A DNA stretch of 64,000 bases from JAFNAG01 sp050011535 (GTDB taxonomy: Bacteria > Acidobacteriota > UBA6911): the NCBI GenBank assembly GCA_050011535.1, contig JBEKIX010000006.1, forward strand, positions 9,148-73,147, in the 5' to 3' direction. Under the pieces are notes generated by a model that saw only the letters and a program-made list of their open reading frames with translations, was not told the origin of the DNA and did not search any database. Positions within the stretch are counted from its first letter, which is position 1. Each line of letters opens with the position of its first letter. Both the position numbers and the translations under genes were made by a program. Below, piece after piece: positions 45,857-54,158 of the stretch.

Positions 45857-46094
45857 GTAACTGTTTAGCTGCAGCGACAAAGATTTGTCGTCAACGACAT
45901 AATGACTGAACCAACCTCAAAAGCTCAAAGAGCTCGAAGAACCTCCAAGGAAGCCTTGTCGAATCGGAAGGCGTCGGCCCTTATCGGGCCACAGAAGCCG
46001 ATGCCTCTTGGAGATTCTTTGAGTTCTTTGAGTCTTTGCGGTTTCCTTTGCCTTTCAGTCATGCGATCTGGTTTAAAAAAAGCTCAACAGTTAC
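45857..46094 (+). repeat. Palindromic intergenic repeat, copy F (complete, 238 bp)
   Basis: The best copy. Ends GTAACTGTTTAGC (45857-45869) and GCTCAACAGTTAC (46082-46094) are inverted with one mismatch. Inside, ACCTCAAAAGCTCAAAGAGCTCGAAGAACCTCCAAGGAAG (45912-45952) pairs with CTCTTGGAGATTCTTTGAGTTCTTTGAGTCTTTGCGG (46006-46042). Arms are built of ~9-nt units. No open frame for a transposase is inside, so it would be a non-autonomous MITE-like element. Confidence 0.9.
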
Positions 46095-46285
46095 CATTCT
46101 CGGGCGCTGCGTCAGTGTGAGGTAAGAATATTGAAAGATTATATGAAAAGAAATGAAAAATGCCGCGGATGAATATTGTCGCAACCGATGCTATTCTGTT
46201 CCTCACTTGACCAAGCGCTTTCCTGACGACTGAAATCGTGCTCGGATTTTCTACGCCGATTTCCTGGCGGTAAAGGGATGGGCAG

Positions 46286-48103
46286 ATGAAAATGAACAGA
46301 GGTTTCCCGATATCACCGATCCTCGCCTTATTCGCATGTCTTCTGGTGAGTCCGAAACTCGCGCCACCCGCACAGCGGCCAGAAACATTCATCCGCCTCA
46401 ATCAGGCGGGATATCAGCCTACCGGCGCGAAATCTGCCATCTCTTTCAGCACGGCGCCCCTCGCAGGAGCCTTCTTCCTGATTGAAGCCGGAAGTGGGCA
46501 GACGGCATTTGCGGGAAAGTTGAGCGAACCGCAATCTCAAGTATGGGGGACCTTCCGTCATCATGCTGAACTCGATTTCAGCCCATATAAGAAGCCGGGG
46601 AGATACTTTCTCAGGTTGGAGCAAACTGGTGCTGAGTCTTCACAATTTACGATTGACACGCCGGCTTACGAGATGCTTCCCGACCAGCTGCTGGAATTCA
46701 TGAGGCAGCAGCGTTGCGGTTATAACCCGTTTCTCGATGCCGTGTGCCATCCCTTCGACAGCCGCACCGCCGATGGACCGTTGCCGGACGGCAGTTATCT
46801 TGATGCCCGCGGCGGCTGGCACGATGCCGGCGATCAATTGAAATACTTGCTGACCGCGAGCAATGCCACCGCCCAGATGCTGCTGGCCTACAAACTGGCG
46901 CCGCGAGTCTTCGGCGACAGAACCGACCAATGGGGCCAGCCGGCAGCGAATGGGATCCCCGATGTTCTCGACGAGGCGCGCTGGGGCCTGGATTGGATGC
47001 TGAAGCTGCATCCGGCGCCGGATCAACTTTACCACCAGGTTGGCGATGACCGCGACCACATCGGTTGGCGCTTGCCTCCAAAAGACACGAGCGACTATGG
47101 CTGGGGACCAGGCAGCTATCGAGTGGCTTATTTCGCGACAGGCAAGCCTCAGGGCCTGGGCCGCTACAAGAGCGAGTCAACCGGGATCGCCAATCTGGCG
47201 GGACGCTATGCCGCAGCCATGGCACTCGCCCACCAGATTTGGAAGAGCGATCGCAGGATGAAGCCCTATGCCGAGCGCTGCCTGCGTGCCGGCGTTGAAG
47301 TCTACCGCCTGGGGAAAACCCATGAAGGTGTTCAGCAGGGAAACTCCTATGGCTCGCCCTATCGTTACAACGAGGATACCTGGGCCGATGACATGGAATG
47401 GGGCGCCGCGGAGTTGTATCGCACCACGGGAGAGAAATCATACCTTGAAGACGCAAAACGCTACGCGCAGATTATCGGCGCCACCTCGTGGATGGGACGC
47501 GATACAGCCGCTCACTACCAGTTCTATCCTTTCATGAACCTTGGCCACTACGCGCTCTACGATCAGGTGGACAAAGCTTTTCAAAAGATACTTGCCGGAT
47601 ACTATCGGGACGGCCTCGAAAGCTGCCGCCGCAAGGGCGTGCAGAATCCCTACCAGATCGGTGTACCCTTCATCTGGTGCTCCAACAACCTGGTCGTGGC
47701 CTTGGCAACCCAGGGCTATCTCTATGAGGCCATGACCAGAGACGCGACCTACCGCTCGTTCGTTCGGGCTCAACTGGACTGGTTGTTCGGTCGCAACCCG
47801 TGGGGGACATCGATGTTTACAGGGATCCCGGACCCGGGGATCTTTCCGCGGGATCCGCATCTGCCCACGACTAACCTGACGGGCCGTTCGATCCGGGGCG
47901 GGCTGGTGGATGGACCCGTCGCAGAGACCATTTTCAAGAGCTTGAAAGGGGTCACGCTCTCGCGCCAGGATGCATTCGCTCCATTCCAGTGCGAACAGGC
48001 GGTCTATCACGACGACATGGCCGACTACTCCAGCAATGAACCCACCATGGACGGCACCGCCTCCGCGATTTTGCTGCTGGCGCTCTTTGCCGCCCAGCGG
48101 TAA
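46286..48103 (+). CDS. GH9 endoglucanase-like cellulase
   Basis: 605 residues with a signal peptide (ISPILALFACLLVSPKLAPPAQ). An Ig-like N-terminal domain (FIRLNQAGYQP...YFLRLEQT, ~34-125) precedes the (alpha/alpha)6 catalytic domain. DARGGWHDAGDQLKY near residue 175 holds the catalytic base Asp pair, GPVAE and the final DYSSNEPTMDGTAS segment the catalytic acid Glu. It would hydrolyse beta-1,4-glucan or a related exopolysaccharide in the periplasm or outside. The stop touches the stop of the convergent deacetylase gene, with no gap. Confidence 0.93.
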   Translation: MKMNRGFPISPILALFACLLVSPKLAPPAQRPETFIRLNQAGYQPTGAKSAISFSTAPLAGAFFLIEAGSGQTAFAGKLSEPQSQVWGTFRHHAELDFSPYKKPGRYFLRLEQTGAESSQFTIDTPAYEMLPDQLLEFMRQQRCGYNPFLDAVCHPFDSRTADGPLPDGSYLDARGGWHDAGDQLKYLLTASNATAQMLLAYKLAPRVFGDRTDQWGQPAANGIPDVLDEARWGLDWMLKLHPAPDQLYHQVGDDRDHIGWRLPPKDTSDYGWGPGSYRVAYFATGKPQGLGRYKSESTGIANLAGRYAAAMALAHQIWKSDRRMKPYAERCLRAGVEVYRLGKTHEGVQQGNSYGSPYRYNEDTWADDMEWGAAELYRTTGEKSYLEDAKRYAQIIGATSWMGRDTAAHYQFYPFMNLGHYALYDQVDKAFQKILAGYYRDGLESCRRKGVQNPYQIGVPFIWCSNNLVVALATQGYLYEAMTRDATYRSFVRAQLDWLFGRNPWGTSMFTGIPDPGIFPRDPHLPTTNLTGRSIRGGLVDGPVAETIFKSLKGVTLSRQDAFAPFQCEQAVYHDDMADYSSNEPTMDGTASAILLLALFAAQR

Positions 48104-48868
48104 TTACTGCCGCAACAACTCGTCCACGCGCACGAACCTGTATTGCCTCGAAGCCAGGGCATCAAGCAATCCGCCCAGCCGTTCGTGCATCTTGTCTTTG
48201 CGCCCCGGCCCGGCACCGATATGCAGAAGCAGGATGAAACCGTTCAATCCATTCGGATCCGACCGTTCCTTATCCAGAATGCTCTTTAGAATAGCCTCGG
48301 AAGAAGCAAAGTTTTTGTCAGCTTCCTCTGTGTAATCGGCGTTTGATCTCGTTCCTGGAGTAAAATTGACGAGTTGCAGATTCAATTCCGCGCTCCAGCG
48401 TGCTATCTCCGAGTTGTACCACTCATAGGCCGGGAGCCAATAATGGATGCGATCCCTTCTTATGCCGTACTTCTCGAGTGTGGCCAGGTTGTTTTCGAGA
48501 TCGCGGCGAAATTCGTCCCGAGTGACCAGAGTTTTCTTGTCCGTTTCCCAGGCACAATAGAGCAGGTGTTTGTCGGAGTGCGGTCCCAGGTAGTGTCCGC
48601 TTTTGACGATCTTCCGCACTAGATTTGTGAAGTCCGGATTGCGCAGGAAATCGCCGGTCAAAAAAAACGAGGCATGGGCGTGATGACGGCTCAACTGTTG
48701 CAGGATGATTTCCCCGCCTTCGCCAAACTCGTGCCCGGTGAAGACCAGGGCGATCATCCGCTGATCTATTGGCCCGCGGATGATCCCGCCGTCCCGATAT
48801 TCCAATTTGGCTGTACCTGCCAGCAGCGTCAAGCAGCCTATCAGGCCCGCAATGAAATGGGTTCGCAT
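48104..48868 (-). CDS. Polysaccharide deacetylase-like protein (TGHEF type)
   Basis: 254 residues from MRTHFIAGLIGCLTLLAG, a signal peptide. The first NodB motif reads VFTGHEFGEGG instead of TFDDG, and the second, PHSDKH, has the H-x3-H pair. LPAYEWYNSE, INFTPGTRSNADY and FILLLHIGAGPGRKD follow the pattern I recall from deacetylase-like domains next to or fused with GH9 enzymes in Bacteroidetes. It would act on an acetylated glycan. The change of the Asp pair to His-Glu makes metal binding uncertain. The frame extends further upstream, but family homology starts here. Confidence 0.8.
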   Translation of the reverse strand: MRTHFIAGLIGCLTLLAGTAKLEYRDGGIIRGPIDQRMIALVFTGHEFGEGGEIILQQLSRHHAHASFFLTGDFLRNPDFTNLVRKIVKSGHYLGPHSDKHLLYCAWETDKKTLVTRDEFRRDLENNLATLEKYGIRRDRIHYWLPAYEWYNSEIARWSAELNLQLVNFTPGTRSNADYTEEADKNFASSEAILKSILDKERSDPNGLNGFILLLHIGAGPGRKDKMHERLGGLLDALASRQYRFVRVDELLRQ

Positions 48869-48895
48869 CTTTTTCAAGTATACTGCACCGCATAG

Positions 48896-49891
48896 AACGA
48901 TAAAATCACACTTGCCTTGCCTGAATCCAAATCCCTTTGGAAAGCATTCGGCGCGCACAATGGCGAGCGTGGATTAGGCGCGATTTCCGTCGAACTCTGC
49001 TGCTTGTTCGGCCTGGTTAGTCGCGCCCCGCTGCGTTTCGTTTACGGCAAGGCATCGACCTCGGAACACAAGCTCATCCGCAAGCTCATCGAAAGTCTCA
49101 GAAAAAACGACCTGCTCCTTTTGGATGCAGGTTTCTATTACTGTGCAACCCTCCTCCGGATACTGGCCCGCAAAGCGCACTTCCTCATTCCGGCAACAGC
49201 GAACATGCGTCCCAAGGTCCTCAGGTGTCTTGGTCCTGGGGACTATCTCTGCTGCATCACCGACTCCCATAATGGAGCAACTCTCCAAGTCAGGGTGGTC
49301 TTCGTCTACCGCAACGGCTTTCGCCGGCGCCGGCTGGTGACCTCACTTCTGGATCCGTCTTTGTATCCCGCCTCGGAACTGGCCGAGCTCTATCACATGC
49401 GCTGGGATATCGAGACCTTCTACCGGGATTTCAAGCACTCGTTGCGCGCCACTTCCTGGCATTGCCATACTCCTATGACGTTTCACCAGGAACTCCTCGT
49501 GCACATGATCACCTTGTGCCTGATTCGCTGCGCAATGCTCCAAGCCAGTCAATCGAAGAGCGCACCGATGAGTAGCTTCAGTTTTGCGCGGGCGCTCACC
49601 GAAACACGGCTGTTTCTGAAACTCATAGTCTCAGGCGGGTCGACTCTTCTCTGGTCTTTTGTCTGGGACCAATTGGTACGCTCGTGTGCACAACAACTGG
49701 TGAGGAACAAGCCAGATCGTCAATCTACCCGTGATCGCCAGCAGTATCGAAGAAAGAGCCGCGGCTTGGAGAAACGCCGCCCGGGCAGAAAATCCCAGCA
49801 AAAGCCGTCACGCACTCAGCAGCCTGAACCGGAATTCCTCAAAAACAGGAGGAGCGGTGTCTATCTCTTAAGTTAACAGCATTGGGTCCGA
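48896..49891 (+). mobile_element. IS4-family transposase remnant, 5'-truncated
   Basis: The frame is open from 48896 after a TAG at 48893; a TTG at 48917 or none could serve as start. Residues DKITLALPES fit the first catalytic Asp motif (D-x5-P-D/E), LLLLDAGFYY the second, and YHMRWDIETFYRDFK the E with the YREK signature, so the DDE triad is complete but the N-terminal third of a usual ~430-residue protein is lost. The 3' end CTTAAGTTAACAGCATTGG (49870-49888) matches the ends of the MITE at 58287. Probably inactive. Confidence 0.82.
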
Positions 49892-49977
49892 CCCCAGTCT
49901 CACGCAGTCTTCCCAGTCTCCCAGGAGAAGATTTGTCTGCCCCGCCCTCCCTATATGGGTGTAGCATCCAGCCAGCC

Positions 49978-51606
49978 ATGAAAATCCAGATAGCTGCTGT
50001 CCTGCTGCTATCAGCCGGGCTCGCCACTGCCGCGCAACTGCCGGCGACGGTGCCGTGCGAAATCCTCATTCCTGTTCTTGACGCCGGGAAAACTGTCGTG
50101 ACCGCCATCGCGCCCGACGGCAGGGCGTATCCGGTTTTTCGCCCGGCGCCCGCCGGCAAACTCGTCGAGAACATACGGACAGAACTTGGCAAGAGCTTTG
50201 CGCAACAGGTGCTGCGACTCGATCGCTACGCGCGTAACCTGGTTGCGGCACGACCCGAGACGGCCCGCACGCTAGTCGAGGAACGGCTCGCCGCGCCCAT
50301 GTACCTGTTGATGTCGGCCGAGGAGGGAGGTTTCGCACGATTCGGCTTCTGGCTGGAGGACGCCGCCGCAACGCGCAAACTCGTGCTGTCCGGCTATGTC
50401 GATCTCGTGGTCAGTCAGAACAGCGTTGAGACGGGCGACTTCGAGGAGATCTTTTCGCACGAACTGGGCCATCTCATCCTGAAAGCGCTCACTGGAGGTG
50501 TGGGCAACGGGCCGTCGCGGAAGATGCACCAGAGCATGAGCGTGACCGATTATCCGACCGCATTCGACGAGGGCTACGCAGAGCACTTTCAACCGCTTGC
50601 ACGCGACGCCACCACCAACGCATACCTGCGAAAGCTCATGAGTGGAGTCAGCGCTACTGACTTCGAGCTATTCTGGCTCAGCGCCGCCGATGGCCAACTG
50701 CGTACCGACGGCGTCAAGCGCAACCTGTTCATTCATCGCAAGCCGCTGCCGGCGATTGCGCTCGATCCCCACCCCGACATGTACCGGCTGTTCATCGACC
50801 AGGAGACCTCCACCGCCTTTCTTCCCACGGAACTGAAGAATGGCCAGGAGATGATGGCGAGCGAGGGTATTATCGCGACGTTGTTCTATCGCATCGTGAA
50901 TGACGATCAACTGCGCAAGCATTACCTCGAGCCGTCGTTCTATCAGCGGTTTCTTGGGGGCCCTGTCGAAGCGCCGGCGCAGGCCGTCACGCCATACGAA
51001 AACGTCAACCTGAAACTGTTTGCGGCAATGGAGACGTTGCGGAGCACGGAACGGAATCGGGCTCCGATGATCAACCTGGTCGAGCAGTACGCGAAGCTGT
51101 TTCCGGACGAGGCGAAACGCATTTACGCGATATTCATCGAGACGACCTGGGGCGCGACAGTTTCGCAGCAACTGGCGTCAGGGCTGGCGCATGCAGCCGC
51201 GGAAGGTGCACGCGGTGACATCGCCGCCTTTCGCCAAGACCATCCGTTCCCGTTGCTAGATTCCACCATCGCCCAGGTGGTGGAGCGAAAGATCGCGCTC
51301 GACGCGAGTCTCGGTTCGGAGCTGTGGGTGGCAAACACGGCGTTTAAGATTGCGCCTACCGTCTGGGGAACGAAACGGAGCGAGCCGCTAACCATGAACC
51401 TGAATACGGCAAGTGTTGCGGAATGGATGAGCGTGCCGGGAGTGGATTTGCGTATGGCGCGGAAGATCATCGCGGCGCGGGACGCGCGCGGAGTCTTCCG
51501 GTCGCTCGATCAGCTGCGCGAAGCTGGCGTGCCGTCGGATGTGATTGCGCGGTTGCGCGAGATGCAAGTAGCCATGGCTCAGCTAGGAGACTACAAGCGG
51601 GAATAG
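49978..51606 (+). CDS. Secreted HExxH metalloprotease-like protein with C-terminal HhH domain
   Basis: 542 residues from MKIQIAAVLLLSAGLATAA, a signal peptide. IFSHELGHLILKAL has HELGH at ~161-165 and a possible third ligand in FDEGYAEHF ~35 residues later, as in gluzincin peptidases. The C-terminal part (NLNTASVAEWMSVPGVDLRMARKIIAARDARGVFRSLDQLREA, ~474-525) is a ComEA-type helix-hairpin-helix pair, which binds DNA in known cases. I do not know a described family with both. The frame opens at 49882; ATG 49978 gives a clean signal peptide. Confidence 0.7.
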   Translation: MKIQIAAVLLLSAGLATAAQLPATVPCEILIPVLDAGKTVVTAIAPDGRAYPVFRPAPAGKLVENIRTELGKSFAQQVLRLDRYARNLVAARPETARTLVEERLAAPMYLLMSAEEGGFARFGFWLEDAAATRKLVLSGYVDLVVSQNSVETGDFEEIFSHELGHLILKALTGGVGNGPSRKMHQSMSVTDYPTAFDEGYAEHFQPLARDATTNAYLRKLMSGVSATDFELFWLSAADGQLRTDGVKRNLFIHRKPLPAIALDPHPDMYRLFIDQETSTAFLPTELKNGQEMMASEGIIATLFYRIVNDDQLRKHYLEPSFYQRFLGGPVEAPAQAVTPYENVNLKLFAAMETLRSTERNRAPMINLVEQYAKLFPDEAKRIYAIFIETTWGATVSQQLASGLAHAAAEGARGDIAAFRQDHPFPLLDSTIAQVVERKIALDASLGSELWVANTAFKIAPTVWGTKRSEPLTMNLNTASVAEWMSVPGVDLRMARKIIAARDARGVFRSLDQLREAGVPSDVIARLREMQVAMAQLGDYKRE

Positions 51607-51649
51607 CGGCCGAGGAGACTTCATCGTGCAGTCGATCATCATGCTTGTG

Positions 51650-51694
51650 ATCGGTTCTCGCTCCATTCGCGTTCTTCCGCGTGTATCCGCGTCC
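51650..51694 (+). repeat. Half of a dispersed CGCGT-type repeat
   Basis: CTCGCTCCATTCGCGTTCTTCCGCGTGTATCCGCGTCC (51658-51693) repeats an 8-9 nt unit ending CGCG. It resembles one arm of hairpins often seen in intergenic DNA of soil bacteria; no opposing arm is present. Confidence 0.4.
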
Positions 51695-51730
51695 TAACAA
51701 ATACGCCGCCCTATTTATGGAATCGCGCAC

Positions 51731-52348
51731 TCAGACATTCCAGAGAAACTCAAGTGTGGACGCAAACCCAAAAATCGGAATAACGAGAACGTATATGTAG
51801 GCGGCATCTCGGAAGGCCTCAACGGGAACGCCTAGTAAACGAGAGTTTTTGTATTCAGGCCTTGACCAGGTGCGAGCGAGCCCCAGATTCACCCCGGCCC
51901 CACCGGAGAGCGTGTATCCAACTAGTTGGAGGGCCACAACCAAGCCATAGTAGAACCCACCTTCCATCGTTCTGAATCGACTTCGGTGGTTGCCGTCTAC
52001 GGATACGATGCCACCGATCCAGCCGCGGTAAATGGCAAGGGGGAAAGGCGCAGGAGCGTACCATCCGGCGCCGGCCGTCAGTGTGGCCCCCAGCAGATTG
52101 CCGCCGAAGTCGAGAGAAGCCGCAGCGATTGGGTGTCCTCCGTTCGAATAGCGAAGAATGGATGAGGACGCCTGAGCTTTCGAAACGATACGATCCCGAA
52201 CGGCCAGACTCCCTTGGTGCCCTATATGGACCGAGACCATCCCGGCGATCAGCCCGATCGCGTAAGCACAGCCCAGCAAGAACACACCAAGCCTTGCTCT
52301 GTGAGTTGCACGCTGCACTCGCGCAAAGATCTGTGATGTTCTTATCAT
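51731..52348 (-). CDS. Multi-pass membrane protein (SpoIIM-like)
   Basis: 205 residues with about five hydrophobic segments (ARLGVFLLGCAYAIGLIAGMV, GGNLLGATLTAGAGW, GFYYGLVVALQLVGYTLSGGAGV, AYIYVLVIPIFGFASTLEFLW). The pattern of short spans with glycines in a membrane resembles the SpoIIM/DUF95 family, but I cannot confirm it. It stands between the metalloprotease and the regulatory-domain gene, both downstream of nothing obvious. Function unknown. Confidence 0.55.
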   Translation of the reverse strand: MIRTSQIFARVQRATHRARLGVFLLGCAYAIGLIAGMVSVHIGHQGSLAVRDRIVSKAQASSSILRYSNGGHPIAAASLDFGGNLLGATLTAGAGWYAPAPFPLAIYRGWIGGIVSVDGNHRSRFRTMEGGFYYGLVVALQLVGYTLSGGAGVNLGLARTWSRPEYKNSRLLGVPVEAFRDAAYIYVLVIPIFGFASTLEFLWNV

Positions 52349-52401
52349 GGTGATACCAAGTGGCGGATTATTGCGAACATCTGATTTCCAGGCAACAGTT
52401 A

Positions 52402-54024
52402 CTATTGAGCTCGATTGGGTAATAATTGGGCTACGATCTCTCCATAATAGTAACCCCTGCGAATCTCGATGCGCTTCAGCAGCAACCTCTCAATAAGAAA
52501 AGGCTTTCGATCATTGATGGGGAGTGACGTAAAGGAAATATCGTAGATTCCGGCAGGAACGTCCACGACCGAGAAAAGGCCATCATCATTATCAAAATCA
52601 CGGTGATACACGGTCCAGGTCTCCGTTGTCAAAATCATATGAAATCTCTTTACCGGCTTGCCTGCTTCATCCACCGCCCTCCCATAAATGCCACCCTCGC
52701 CGCGCTTCAGACTTATGATCACCTCAGCATTGGGTGTCTCGCTGTCAAGGCGGCCTCCCGGCTGTTCGATGAACCCTGGAATGACCACCTGCGGAATATA
52801 GCCGGGCTTCGACACTTTAAACTTGCTCCCGGAGAGTGTTCCCGAAGAGCCGACAATTGAAAATCTGCCGTCTTTGTCGGTTCCTGCGACTCCGCCGCCA
52901 CCATCCAGTTTTGCACCCTCCACAGGCATGCCGGTTTCGTCAACGACTCGGCCTTTGAAAACCTCTTTTGGGGAAACCTCCGCGTCTTCGAGGACGATTA
53001 CCGATGGAGGAGCCTGTGGATCCACGCGCGTGATTTTGTTCTTGTATCCCACCGCATCGACTGTGCAATCGAACGGGCCCAAGTCTGGCGGAATGGCCAA
53101 TTGCACGACTCCTTCCTCGTCACCCGTAGCGAAGTAGGCTTCATCGGACGCGTGACCGGGCGCGAAAGCTCTTGGGCTAGGGACAGCTTTTCCGCGAGCG
53201 TTTTTTACGCTAAATGAGAGCGGGAGCCCCTCTGCCAAGTGAAAATCGACACGCTGGCAATCTTTGGTCTTCAACTTGATTGCTGTGTCGCCCGGCAAGT
53301 GCCTTTCGGAAAACACCCAGAGGTTTCCATTGCCTTCAGGCAGCCCGCGCAAAAGATACTTGCCGGTCACATCGGCAGTAGTGAAAATCGGCGAAAAAGT
53401 TGAATGCAGAGTTGCCATAACGACATCTCCCATTGCCAGGCTGACCCGTGCACCTGGGATTGGCGCCCCCGCTTGATCGAGAACATATCCTTCAGCGCAC
53501 GCGGGTGCCGGCAGGAGGCGATGATCCATTTCGATCGTCTCCGGAACCACAAAGTCGATCTGGGCTTCCTTCTGAGTGAATCCTTCCTTGCGCACTAGAA
53601 CATATGCATGCATGGGTGATCTCAGACGGATCGTGTATCGTCCTTCGTTATCGCAAGTTTGGGAAATGAGAGGCGTTGGCCATTCGTATCTAGGCCACTC
53701 CCCCTTCGAGCTGTGCAACGAGACTACCGCCCCAGGCAGCGGCCCGCCCTGTTCCGATGTCACCTTCCCTATAAGGACAAACATTGCGTTTCTTTCGTAA
53801 TCTTGGAGCCTCGCCTCCTTTACGGATATATAGGAAGGTCTTCTTTGTGGCTGCACGGAAAGATCGGCTCGCGTCTGAGGAATCTCGAACTTGTTTTCAA
53901 CCGCGGAGGACGCTACTCGGTGAGCGAGCTGATTATTTCGCTGCCTTTCTGAATGCCAAAGCGTGCCCAGGATCAGAACCAACAACAGAAGTAACCAGAG
54001 CCACCGCCTCCGTCTGCCTGCCAT
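52402..54024 (-). CDS. Carboxypeptidase-regulatory-like repeat protein
   Basis: About 540 residues from MAGRRRRWLWLLLLLVLILGTLWHSE behind GGAGG. One N-terminal anchor is followed by at least four beta-sandwich repeats of the carboxypeptidase-regulatory or Cna-B type: GKVTSEQGGPLPGAVVSLHS, GYVLDQAGAPIPGARVSLAM, GRVVDETGMPVEGAKLDGGG, GRAVDEAGKPVKRFHMIL. Such repeats are common in acidobacterial surface proteins. It is probably a periplasmic scaffold or binding protein. No catalytic domain is visible. The stop overlaps a GTAACTGTTGCC sequence related to the repeat ends. Confidence 0.78.
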   Translation of the reverse strand: MAGRRRRWLWLLLLLVLILGTLWHSERQRNNQLAHRVASSAVENKFEIPQTRADLSVQPQRRPSYISVKEARLQDYERNAMFVLIGKVTSEQGGPLPGAVVSLHSSKGEWPRYEWPTPLISQTCDNEGRYTIRLRSPMHAYVLVRKEGFTQKEAQIDFVVPETIEMDHRLLPAPACAEGYVLDQAGAPIPGARVSLAMGDVVMATLHSTFSPIFTTADVTGKYLLRGLPEGNGNLWVFSERHLPGDTAIKLKTKDCQRVDFHLAEGLPLSFSVKNARGKAVPSPRAFAPGHASDEAYFATGDEEGVVQLAIPPDLGPFDCTVDAVGYKNKITRVDPQAPPSVIVLEDAEVSPKEVFKGRVVDETGMPVEGAKLDGGGGVAGTDKDGRFSIVGSSGTLSGSKFKVSKPGYIPQVVIPGFIEQPGGRLDSETPNAEVIISLKRGEGGIYGRAVDEAGKPVKRFHMILTTETWTVYHRDFDNDDGLFSVVDVPAGIYDISFTSLPINDRKPFLIERLLLKRIEIRRGYYYGEIVAQLLPNRAQ

Positions 54025-54158
54025 TATGGCCTCCATCCTCAGATTTTTCGGTTATGCCTTCCAGGATTTGCAGGCTGGTCCGCGACCTCGATTTTATGCC
54101 TAACTTACGGATAAGTGAGCTAGAATCGCAGACTAAAGATTCTCCGGAGGATTGCACC

